Of a stretch of DNA of 30,525 nt, positions 24,240 to 29,902 are shown in pieces; within the stretch, counting starts at the first letter, position 1, and every line of letters begins with the position of its first letter. The stretch is from a virus, in IMG/VR virus record IMGVR_UViG_3300044911_001514, positions 1-30,525 of that record. The stretch is one strand, 5' to 3'. A program made the translations under genes and the position numbers. Under the pieces are notes generated by a model that ran no database searches, was not told where the DNA came from, and saw only the letters and a list, made by a program, of their open reading frames with translations.

Positions 24240-24578
24240 ATGACCACCAACACCTTCAACCCCCAAATCGGTGATGCCTGCAGCTGGGCCATCTACACCG
24301 ATGTTGAGCCCTGCACCGTCATTGCCCGCACTGCCAAGACCGTCAAAGTCCGCGTCAACAAGACCGAGATCGCCAAGGCGCCCGAGATGATCCCTGGCGG
24401 TTTTGCTGGCGTCGTAACCGAGCCGGCCGAGTGGCGCATCCTTGATGAGCTGGAGGAGCGGGTCCTGACTTTTTCCCAGCGAGGCAACGGTTCCTGGAAG
24501 CTCAAGGGCACCAGCAGCAACAGCCGAGGTAACTTCCTGCGCCCCGGCCACCGCAAGTTCTACGACTACGGCTTCTAG
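24240..24578 (+). CDS. Hypothetical protein, small beta-rich
   Basis: I use the ATG at 24240, because the open frame before it lies inside the inverted-repeat element. The 112-residue product begins MTTNTFNPQIGDACSW and has a strand-rich part (EPCTVIARTAKTVKVRVNK) and an end rich in Gly, Arg and Tyr (FLRPGHRKFYDYGF). The VIARTAKTVKV and PGxxxFYDYxF blocks recur in small proteins of unknown role in diverse phages. It belongs to the first of two cassettes with the same control element. Confidence 0.65.
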   Translation: MTTNTFNPQIGDACSWAIYTDVEPCTVIARTAKTVKVRVNKTEIAKAPEMIPGGFAGVVTEPAEWRILDELEERVLTFSQRGNGSWKLKGTSSNSRGNFLRPGHRKFYDYGF

Positions 24579-24592
24579 GCCGCTTGCCAGCC

Positions 24593-24684
24593 GTAACCCA
24601 TTTGTGACAACGTGTGAACTGGCACGGCCGCGGCCTCCCCTGCTGTCACGTGTGGGTTACTATTAATTCAACGGGGGCGACCCC
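24593..24684 (+). promoter_or_regulatory. 68-bp inverted-repeat control element, copy 2, with leader hairpin
   Basis: The left arm (24593-24609) is identical to copy 1 and the right arm (24644-24660) is identical too. The spacer is again 34 bases, but its sequence is different and contains CGTG/CACG and the palindrome GGCCGCGGCC. After it comes TACTAT (possible -10), then GGGG-GCGA-CCCC (24673-24684), a hairpin with a GNRA loop, 15 bases before the ATG at 24700. Confidence 0.7.
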
Positions 24685-24699
24685 ACCGCAAAACCAACC

Positions 24700-24939
24700 A
24701 TGACCACCGCTCCTCTGCTCAGCATCGGCACTTTCGGCACCCAGCTTGTTTGCTGCAGCGGCACCTACTCCTTCAGCGGCACCGTGCCTACAAGCATCAA
24801 AGTTGGTGGCTACCTCAGCGAGCAGGCTGGCCTGGAAGCGTTTGCTGCATGGTTCAAAGCCCAAGACGCCTCCTTCCAGCGTGAGCACGTTGCCGACCTT
24901 CGCAACGACGTGTTCGCTCTTGTGATTGCATCCGCCTGA
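24700..24939 (+). CDS. Small hypothetical protein
   Basis: A 79-residue product (MTTAPLLSIGTFGTQLVCCSG) with strands in the first half and helices in the second (EQAGLEAFAAWFKAQD, EHVADLRNDVFALVIASA). It is preceded by the second 68-bp control element and followed by a terminator, so it forms a self-contained cassette. It does not resemble the product of the first cassette beyond the MTT start. No family recognised. Confidence 0.6.
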   Translation: MTTAPLLSIGTFGTQLVCCSGTYSFSGTVPTSIKVGGYLSEQAGLEAFAAWFKAQDASFQREHVADLRNDVFALVIASA

Positions 24940-24948
24940 TTCCTTACC

Positions 24949-24971
24949 GGCCCCTACGGGGGCCTTTTCTT
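24949..24971 (+). terminator. Rho-independent terminator abutting next start codon
   Basis: GGCCCC-TAC-GGGGGCC followed by TTTTCTT. The T-run ends at the base before the ATG of the zinc-ribbon gene, so that gene has no leader of its own unless polymerase reads through. Confidence 0.85.
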
Positions 24972-25187
24972 ATGCCTGACACCGACGCCACTAGAGCCAA
25001 GCGCTACCGCGACCGCAAAGCGGGGCTGCTGCCTGATCTGCCTGATTGTCCCAAGTGCGGGAAGCAGGTGCGCAATGCCGACAAGGGGGGCCTGTGTAGC
25101 CGCTGCTGGCGCCTGACGCCTGAGGGCCGTGAGTGGAACGCCGCTAAGACGGCTCGCAGCCGTAGCCGCGCCAAACGGGAAGGGTGA
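24972..25187 (+). CDS. Small zinc-ribbon protein
   Basis: A 71-residue, strongly basic protein with two cysteine pairs, CPKCGK (about 26-31) and LCSRCW (about 41-46), forming a zinc ribbon. Both ends are rich in Arg and Lys (RAKRYRDRKAG, SRSRAKREG). The N-terminal R-x-K-R-Y-R-x-R-K block is common in small phage proteins of this kind. DNA or RNA binding is likely. It begins directly behind a terminator T-run with no ribosome site, so its expression is unusual or the start is leaderless. Confidence 0.65.
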   Translation: MPDTDATRAKRYRDRKAGLLPDLPDCPKCGKQVRNADKGGLCSRCWRLTPEGREWNAAKTARSRSRAKREG

Positions 25188-25238
25188 TGCATCCCGCAGC
25201 AGGTCGCGGTGGACTCAGTGATTAGGGCCGTGCAGGGG

Positions 25239-25266
25239 TTGACCTATGACTAGCTGCCGCTAGTTT
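25239..25266 (+). promoter_or_regulatory. Rightward promoter with perfect CTAG operator
   Basis: TTGACC (25239-25244) and TAGTTT (25261-25266) are 16 bases apart. The inverted repeat ACTAGC-TGCC-GCTAGT spans 25249-25264, so a bound dimer would cover the spacer and -10. It stands 79 bases before the replication-type gene at 25346; the leader between them holds no other clear signal. Confidence 0.6.
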
Positions 25267-25345
25267 CTCCGGTAGCCGAGCAATACCGCAGCACTACTGC
25301 TGGTGGGCTCAGCACTACCTACCCACTACTGCACCGCTACCGCTT

Positions 25346-26071
25346 GTGCCACAGCTGAATTTCACGATTCCAGCGCACCTGCTGGACAGGATCGACGCCG
25401 CAAAGCCTGACTTCCTAGACAGGAAGGGCTTTATCTGCCTGCTGCTAGCTAACGCTATTGACACGGGGTCTAAGCTACCCGCGTACCGTGTCGGTGCGGG
25501 AAACACAGGTCACACGGCAACGGAGACAGACTCTGCACCTCTACCGCAGCCAAGCTGGGTAGAAGACCGTCTCTCTCCTGAACAAACGTTTACTGACCTC
25601 CCTTCCCATATAGATCTGGGGGATGGTGTCGGGAGGGAGTCTGAGGGAGGACCTAGGAAGGGGGATTTATGGATTCCTCGGAACAAGAAAGACCACCTGC
25701 CCAGCATTCCTCGCACCAAGGTCAAGAACAGCCGTGACCTGCGTGGCAACTTGCTGGCGCATGACGACCTGATCAAAGAGTTTTGGCAGATCAAGGGAGG
25801 AAGCAGAGGCGACCGTGCCTGGGCCCTTTTGCAAACCGAGCTGACCAAGATTCAGGAGAAGCATGGCGACGCGGTGGTGCGTCAGCAGCTGGAGCTGGCG
25901 ATCAATGGCAAGTGGAAGGGCGTGACCCTGGCCAACCTTGAACGCTTTGATGCCCCTGCTGGGCAACGAGGTCAAACAGGCAGCGCGGCTCCCAAAACCC
26001 CTCAGCAGTTGATCGTCGAATCGGTCATTCGCAAGCACCAAGAGATGGAGGCGAACCGTGCTCCCTTTTGA
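25346..26071 (+). CDS. Putative replication/DNA-binding protein
   Basis: The 241-residue product starts at GTG; no ATG is close. The first 40 residues (LNFTIPAHLLDRIDAAKPDF, then GFICLLLANAI) fit a ribbon-helix-helix arm. A polar linker covers about 50-110. The C-terminal 110 residues (FWQIKGGSRGDRAWALLQTELTKIQEKHG, then LELAINGKWKGVTLANLERF) look like the helical domain found after DNA-binding modules in phage replication proteins. It heads three overlapping genes of the replication region. Role by context only. Confidence 0.6.
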   Translation: MPQLNFTIPAHLLDRIDAAKPDFLDRKGFICLLLANAIDTGSKLPAYRVGAGNTGHTATETDSAPLPQPSWVEDRLSPEQTFTDLPSHIDLGDGVGRESEGGPRKGDLWIPRNKKDHLPSIPRTKVKNSRDLRGNLLAHDDLIKEFWQIKGGSRGDRAWALLQTELTKIQEKHGDAVVRQQLELAINGKWKGVTLANLERFDAPAGQRGQTGSAAPKTPQQLIVESVIRKHQEMEANRAPF

Positions 26072-26453
26072 GCATTTCACCGCCACGCTCGGCGCCCTGA
26101 GCGAAGCACTGCCACGCGGTAAGCGGATGGCGGAATCGACCTTTGCTCTGCTGTGGGCCACCTTCCCTGCCAAAGCCAAGGAAGACCTCACGCCTGAGAT
26201 CTGGATTTACGCCGCTGCGCAGCGCCTGCTCGACCCCGACCCCATGGAAGACCTGCCCCTGCCTATGCAGCTTTTGAATTACGTGTTCCGCAACGAGAAC
26301 GGCCGCGCCAACGTCGCGTGGGGCCTGAAGGCTGATCTACCGGAGCGGATGGCCAGACCTGATTGCTTCAACCCTCAGCCCACGCCAGGTGCTGTTGTCC
26401 TTTTGCCGGAAGAGCCCGTGACCAACCCTGTGCTGCAGGGGGTGCAATGGTGA
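26058..26453 (+). CDS. Hypothetical replication-region protein
   Basis: A 131-residue protein from a GTG start overlapping the previous gene by 14 bases. The helical core (FALLWATFPAKAKEDLTPEIWIYAAAQRLLD, then MQLLNYVFRNENGRANVAWGL) is hydrophobic and Trp-rich, with a Pro-rich tail. Its place after the initiator-like gene suggests a helicase-loader-like or other accessory factor, but no ATPase motif is present. No family named. Confidence 0.6.
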   Translation: MLPFEHFTATLGALSEALPRGKRMAESTFALLWATFPAKAKEDLTPEIWIYAAAQRLLDPDPMEDLPLPMQLLNYVFRNENGRANVAWGLKADLPERMARPDCFNPQPTPGAVVLLPEEPVTNPVLQGVQW

Positions 26454-26788
26454 CGCAATTAACCCTGTGCCTTGAAGGCGAAGCCAACAAAGCCATCGGC
26501 ATGGCACGCGCCTATGACAACGCCAACACCGAATGGCGTGATGCAGCCTTGGCCATCGTCCGCAACTTGGCCGCTACCTGCTGTGAGTTCACGTCTGATC
26601 AGGTCTGGGCAGAACTTGACGCCCAAGGTTTCCGCACGCGAGAGCATCGCGCCATGGGTGCTGTCATGCGGGCCGCGGCAATGGACGGCCTGATCATCAA
26701 AACCGACCGCGTGGTGCCCACCATCAGGCCCTGCGCTAATCGCCGCCCAGTAGCCATTTGGCGTTCGTTATTGACTAGGGCTAACTAG
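26447..26788 (+). CDS. Putative winged-helix protein
   Basis: The ATG at 26447 follows GGGGGT and overlaps the previous stop; the open frame before it is antisense-like sequence. The 113 residues contain a winged-helix-like pattern: DAALAIVRNLAATCCEFTSDQVW, then REHRAMGAVMRAAAMDGLI, then SR-type basic end RPVAIWRSL. Similar short proteins with the motif (F-T-x-D-x-V-W ... R-A-x-G-x-x-M/F-R-x-A) occur in replication regions of many phages. DNA binding is likely. Confidence 0.6.
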   Translation: MVTQLTLCLEGEANKAIGMARAYDNANTEWRDAALAIVRNLAATCCEFTSDQVWAELDAQGFRTREHRAMGAVMRAAAMDGLIIKTDRVVPTIRPCANRRPVAIWRSLLTRAN

Positions 26789-26796
26789 CTTTTGAT
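26768..26796 (+). promoter_or_regulatory. CTAG-N6-CTAG operator directly before a start codon
   Basis: CTAGGGCTAACTAG (26775-26788) covers the stop of the winged-helix gene and ends eight bases before the ATG at 26797. TTGACT at 26771 overlaps the left CTAG. A -10 at normal spacing would fall on the start codon, so the site either silences read-through or drives a nearly leaderless transcript. It matches the operator at 27831 in 13 of 14 bases. Confidence 0.55.
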
Positions 26797-27291
26797 ATGA
26801 ACAGCATCTTTGACAACGCATCTGTTGCATTAACTCTTCGCCACGGCATTGAAAAGGGCCTCTGGACCCTTGAGCAGCTCGATCAACCATCACCCGGTTA
26901 CGAACTCTGCCTGCGCGAAGCACGCCGCAACAAATACTTCGGCTTTGATTTCTTCCCGCCAGTCCCCTATGCCAACCCCCTCCGCCGCACCGAAACCGTT
27001 GAAGTCGTCGCCGCCAACGTGCCCATCCCCGATTTGGCTTCAGCCGTTAGGGCTAACGAGGGACAGCCAAACGTGGACATACCTCAGCCCGAGCGGTCAG
27101 CCCTTCCCGGTGAGCGTCACCCAGCTGATTGGAGCGGTGACCAAGACCGAGAAACAGATCGAAGCCATCATGGCCAGCAAGGCGACATGGGAGCCGAGGG
27201 GCAACACGCTGCACCAGACGCTGGAGGCATTCGTCAACCAACGCTGGAATCCCAACCCACCGCCGAACCTGCAAGCACCGCCCCTTGGTGA
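26797..27291 (+). CDS. Hypothetical protein overlapping exonuclease gene
   Basis: The first 85-95 residues (MNSIFDNASVALTLRHGIEKG, LEQLDQPSPGYELCLREARRN, FGFDFFPPVPYANPLRR) look like real coding sequence. From about residue 95 the frame runs through the exonuclease domain of the next gene and reads as Asp/Gln/His-rich shadow sequence to the stop. Either the gene really has this long tail, or the true protein continues into the exonuclease frame by a +1 shift. The start lies directly after a CTAG operator. Confidence 0.55.
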   Translation: MNSIFDNASVALTLRHGIEKGLWTLEQLDQPSPGYELCLREARRNKYFGFDFFPPVPYANPLRRTETVEVVAANVPIPDLASAVRANEGQPNVDIPQPERSALPGERHPADWSGDQDRETDRSHHGQQGDMGAEGQHAAPDAGGIRQPTLESQPTAEPASTAPW

Positions 27292-27673
27292 CTACGCCGA
27301 GTGGATCGAACCGCTGCTGGCCTCACCGTTATGGGACCGCATCACAGTGGTGGGCAGTGAAATCATGGCCTACAGCACACGCCGCAACGTTGCCGGCACC
27401 GCTGATCTGGTCATTCAGTTCCCGGATGGCTCCTTTGGCATCGCTGACCTGAAAACCCAGAGCAGCAAAACCAGCCAGCCCTATGACACCAAACCGCAAC
27501 TGGGCGCCGGTGTGGAGATGATCGGGGAGCTGTACGACCTGCCGATCAGTCGTTGCCTCACCCTTTGGTCACGCCCTGGCAGCCTCACGATCCAAACCCA
27601 CACCGCCGACGAATGCCTGCAGGCCTGGTCCTACGCCTGTGAGCAGTACGCAGCACGCTTTCGCCCCTGGTAA
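26969..27673 (+). CDS. PD-(D/E)XK exonuclease (RecB/Cas4-like)
   Basis: From ATG 26969 the product has 234 residues. The nuclease residues are complete: H82 (NTLHQTLEAF), E131 (VVGSEIMAY), D146 (GTADLVI), D160-x-K162 (IADLKT). This is the RecB-nuclease layout of phage exonucleases that resect ends for an annealing partner, here ERF. The start is doubtful: the conserved part begins near TWTYLSPSG (about 35), no start codon lies close, and residues 1-30 look like shadow of the overlapping gene. The open frame extends back to 26849. Confidence 0.85.
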   Translation: MPTPSAAPKPLKSSPPTCPSPIWLQPLGLTRDSQTWTYLSPSGQPFPVSVTQLIGAVTKTEKQIEAIMASKATWEPRGNTLHQTLEAFVNQRWNPNPPPNLQAPPLGDYAEWIEPLLASPLWDRITVVGSEIMAYSTRRNVAGTADLVIQFPDGSFGIADLKTQSSKTSQPYDTKPQLGAGVEMIGELYDLPISRCLTLWSRPGSLTIQTHTADECLQAWSYACEQYAARFRPW

Positions 27674-27707
27674 GTCCCTAATTAGCCGCACCTAGCCCCA
27701 TAGGCTC

Positions 27708-27824
27708 CCATCCCATGTCACTCTGTACCTGCCGGGATGGCCTGAATACAACACCCGAAAGGGGAATCAGGGCGGGTTTTTGCGGACCATCGGAATCCCG
27801 GCACCCCTTCTCTGCAATAGGGGT
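27708..27824 (+). other. Structured intergenic region with terminator-like T-run
   Basis: Several stems are possible. GCCGGGAT (27731-27738) pairs with ATCCCGGC (27795-27802) and would close a branched structure containing CCTGA/TCAGG (27741-27745/27767-27771) with CCC-GAAA-GGG inside. CCATCCC (27708-27714) pairs with GGGATGG (27734-27740) and competes with the first stem. ACCTGCC (27727-27733) can pair with GGCGGGT, followed by five T to 27781. ACCCC/GGGGT forms a last hairpin up to the promoter. It ends the exonuclease operon and may be a terminator, attenuator or small RNA. Confidence 0.5.
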
Positions 27825-27852
27825 TGACGACTAGGGCTGACTAGCCTACCTT
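27824..27852 (+). promoter_or_regulatory. Rightward promoter with CTAG-N6-CTAG operator
   Basis: TTGACG (27824-27829) and TACCTT (27847-27852) are 17 bases apart and CTAGGGCTGACTAG (27831-27844) fills the spacer. The -35 box, operator position and the CTAGCCTA after the second CTAG are shared with the leftward ERF promoter. It stands 30 bases before the first small gene of the right end. Confidence 0.75.
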
Positions 27853-27882
27853 CCGTCTGGGGCGACCCTCCGCATCTCAGAC

Positions 27883-27975
27883 ATGAACGCACAACACGCT
27901 GCGGCAACATCACGCCGCACACCTCTTGGCCTCGCGCTATTAGCGCTAGCTACAGCTACCAGCGTTGAGCCATGA
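27883..27975 (+). CDS. 30-residue leader-like peptide
   Basis: The peptide begins MNAQHAAATSRRTPL and has a hydrophobic Leu/Ala stretch (GLALLALATAT). It is the first frame after the promoter at 27824 and its TGA overlaps the next ATG (ATGA). It may be a real membrane peptide or simply a translated leader that couples to the next gene. No family. Confidence 0.4.
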   Translation: MNAQHAAATSRRTPLGLALLALATATSVEP

Positions 27976-28139
27976 CCTACTTCATCACCTACGTGCCCAC
28001 CGGCCCGGCGTACCCCTGCCATGCCGAACAGGTCACCGAATGGATCACGCCTACAGGCATGACCGAACAGCAGGCAAAGGCCGCCTTCCTCAAGCAATTC
28101 CCTTCCGCCGCAATCGTCAACTGTCAGCCCAAACCATGA
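27972..28139 (+). CDS. Small hypothetical protein
   Basis: A 55-residue product (MTYFITYVPTGPAYPCHAEQ) with two N-terminal strands and a helix (EQQAKAAFLKQFPSAAIVN). It is joined to both neighbours by ATGA overlaps, which supports coding. The strand-helix-strand arrangement suggests a small compact domain. Function unknown. Confidence 0.55.
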   Translation: MTYFITYVPTGPAYPCHAEQVTEWITPTGMTEQQAKAAFLKQFPSAAIVNCQPKP

Positions 28140-28312
28140 CCACACCAACCTTGCCTGCCTTTGCATCCACCTCACGCAACCGCTACATCAGACGCCAACA
28201 ACGCACCAAACAGCAACAAACCCTTCGCCGTCAACAACGCAATGCCGACTTCTTCCTCTTCCTCTGGTCCTGCGGCCTCATCGCTCTCCTTGTCCACCTT
28301 GCCCTCTCTTGA
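28136..28312 (+). CDS. Small membrane protein with basic N-terminus
   Basis: A 58-residue protein with a very Arg/Gln-rich first half (NRYIRRQQRTKQQQTLRRQQ) and one C-terminal membrane helix (FFLFLWSCGLIALLVHLAL). The positive-inside rule puts the N-terminus in the cytoplasm, where it could bind nucleic acid. ATGA overlap with the previous gene; the next gene starts inside it in another frame. Function unknown. Confidence 0.5.
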   Translation: MTTPTLPAFASTSRNRYIRRQQRTKQQQTLRRQQRNADFFLFLWSCGLIALLVHLALS

Positions 28313-28604
28313 ATATACCCTCAACGAACTGACAGCTTTAGCCCGTAGTGAAAAGACCCTTCAAACCAGACGCCAGGAACTCCTTGACCTATTGGATCAA
28401 ATGGTGGAAGCGGGTGAAGCTGAGGAGAAGATGGAATGGAACGACTACAAGATCAATAGGCGATCAAAAAAGTCTTACGTCTACCCTGAATCCATCCTTG
28501 AGCAACGTGAACAGCTCAAGTCAGCTGAACGACTATCGGTCGCCATGGGCGAAGCCAAGATAAAGATCAACACCTACTGGGAAGTACGCCTGCCAAGTTC
28601 ATGA
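28242..28604 (+). CDS. Hypothetical coiled-coil protein
   Basis: From ATG 28242 the product has 120 residues; the open frame runs back to 28161, but that part reads as shadow of the membrane gene. After a Ser-rich start, LEYTLNELTALARSEKTLQTRRQELLDLLDQM forms a heptad helix, followed by a charged middle (EEKMEWNDYKINRRSKKSY) and a second helix. It resembles the general shape of phage coiled-coil early proteins (such as Gp157-like), but the match is weak. It overlaps the next gene by four bases. Confidence 0.55.
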   Translation: MPTSSSSSGPAASSLSLSTLPSLEYTLNELTALARSEKTLQTRRQELLDLLDQMVEAGEAEEKMEWNDYKINRRSKKSYVYPESILEQREQLKSAERLSVAMGEAKIKINTYWEVRLPSS

Positions 28605-28918
28605 CTGATCACCCCATCAACCCTCCGCTGGAGCTGGCCTTGCTTTGGATAGGCCTTTTTGAATCCTGTTTAGATGAAAATGTATTCAGCCTCGCTGCCC
28701 AATGGGGCGCAGACCAGGAGCTGGAGGCGTGCTGTGAGTGGCTCGATCGCCGCTTGTTTGGGCGAGACGAGATTCGTCAACTCCATGCCTTTCGCCGACC
28801 CAAGCCGCCGAGCTTGAAGGAGCAGGCGTTGAAAGCATTGGAATTACTGCAGCAACGAACCACGGATCCAAACATTGTCGAACCACTTCGCCGTGCTCTG
28901 GAGCAACTTAATGACTGA
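28601..28918 (+). CDS. Hypothetical helical protein
   Basis: A 105-residue acidic protein (LELALLWIGLFESCLDENVF, then CCEWLDRRLFGRDEIRQL, then ALKALELLQQ). All predicted helix, with a Pro-rich hinge near residue 68. It is joined to both neighbours by overlapping start and stop codons, so it is part of one translational chain up to the resolvase. No family recognised. Confidence 0.6.
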   Translation: MTDHPINPPLELALLWIGLFESCLDENVFSLAAQWGADQELEACCEWLDRRLFGRDEIRQLHAFRRPKPPSLKEQALKALELLQQRTTDPNIVEPLRRALEQLND

Positions 28919-29138
28919 CCTGTCCCCCGCCGCACAACAAGTGTTTTGGGAGTTCAACCGTGTTGCCGGCGGGAACGCGGACGATTGGCACTATCTGCCT
29001 GCCATCGCCGCCGCCCTGCGAGCTGTTGTCGAGCAGCTTGGTTACTCCAACGTGCCCGAAGAATTTGCTGACCAAAGGCCTCTTGTCATTGATTCCGATG
29101 ATCTCCTCGCCATCGCCGCCGAGCTGGATGCTGATTAA
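28911..29138 (+). CDS. Small hypothetical protein
   Basis: The ATG at 28911 overlaps the stop of the previous gene by eight bases; an earlier in-frame GTG at 28875 would lie deep in that gene. The 75 residues are helical and acidic (AAQQVFWEFNRVAGGN, LPAIAAALRAVVEQLG, DDLLAIAAELDAD). It ends two bases before the resolvase gene. Function unknown. Confidence 0.6.
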   Translation: MTDLSPAAQQVFWEFNRVAGGNADDWHYLPAIAAALRAVVEQLGYSNVPEEFADQRPLVIDSDDLLAIAAELDAD

Positions 29139-29140
29139 AA

Positions 29141-29563
29141 ATGCTGACCTTCACCGTTGCAGGTATGCCCCCAGCACCCCAAGGCTCAAAACGGCACGTT
29201 GGCAATGGGCGCATGATCGAATCCTCTACACAGGTCAAGCCTTGGCGCTACCTCGTGCAGCAAGCGGCCGTCGCCACACAGCAACCCACCATCACAGGCC
29301 CAGTCTCCCTCTCATGCGTCTTCCTCTTCCCGCGGCCAAAGTCTCACTACAACACCAAAGGCATCCTCAAGCCATCAGCACCAACATTCCATAGCGTCAA
29401 GCCCGATGGCTCTAAATGCCTCCGCTCTACTGAAGATGCTCTCGTGGATAGCGGACTGCTTCAAGATGACGCACGAATCGCCGTCTCATCCTTCACCAAG
29501 CGCTACACCGTTGGCTCAGAACACCCAGGCGCCATCATCACCATCATCCCCCTGCAAAACTAA
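29141..29563 (+). CDS. rusA: RusA-type Holliday junction resolvase
   Basis: A 140-residue protein with the family marks PPAPQGSKR (10-18), the strand CVFLFPRPKSHY, KPD-x-S-K (87-92), EDAL (98-101), QDDARI (108-113) and K120. RusA dimers cut Holliday junctions and branched DNA left by recombination or before packaging. D89 and D109/D110 fit the catalytic acids of E. coli RusA (D70, D91), but the second Asp of the D-x-D pair (D72) is Ser91 here. Activity may therefore be lowered or use a different acid. It sits in the early right arm. Confidence 0.85.
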   Translation: MLTFTVAGMPPAPQGSKRHVGNGRMIESSTQVKPWRYLVQQAAVATQQPTITGPVSLSCVFLFPRPKSHYNTKGILKPSAPTFHSVKPDGSKCLRSTEDALVDSGLLQDDARIAVSSFTKRYTVGSEHPGAIITIIPLQN

Positions 29564-29582
29564 CCACAACGCCATCCCTGCA

Positions 29583-29900
29583 ATGGCTGAACCGTGGTCA
29601 ATCGTTTCCAATCACCCCATAACAGGCGAGCCGTTTGGCCTGGTGATGAACGATGATTCCACATTTGCACAAGCAGAAGATATAGGCTTGCAACTCCTCG
29701 CTACATTTGAACTAACAGGTCTATACATCCAAACCTCATCTGACCATAAAAAACATGGTCACTATCTATTTAATTACTTAGTCTCAGATCACGATGAACC
29801 ACGCCTAGCCACCATCTGGGCAGACTGTTATGACGACGCCCTGCTGCGCCTCAACACCCTCGCAGCTGATGGCATCCTCCTCTTCCTGCACTCCTCCTAG
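29583..29900 (+). CDS. Hypothetical protein
   Basis: From ATG 29583 the product has 105 residues; the frame is open back to 29406, where it is shadow of the resolvase gene. It begins MAEPWSIVSNHPITGEPFG, with alternating strands and two helices (FAQAEDIGLQLLATFEL, CYDDALLRLNTLAADGI). It is acidic and soluble. It lies between the resolvase and a tail protein with only two bases to the latter. No family recognised. Confidence 0.55.
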   Translation: MAEPWSIVSNHPITGEPFGLVMNDDSTFAQAEDIGLQLLATFELTGLYIQTSSDHKKHGHYLFNYLVSDHDEPRLATIWADCYDDALLRLNTLAADGILLFLHSS

Positions 29901-29902
29901 CC

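Noticed and set aside
27731-27802. tRNA-like fold (7-bp GCCGGGA/TCCCGGC end stem followed by ACCCC)
   Set aside because: No T-arm with a TTCGANT loop and no plausible D arm or anticodon arm at the right places; kept only as a structured region.
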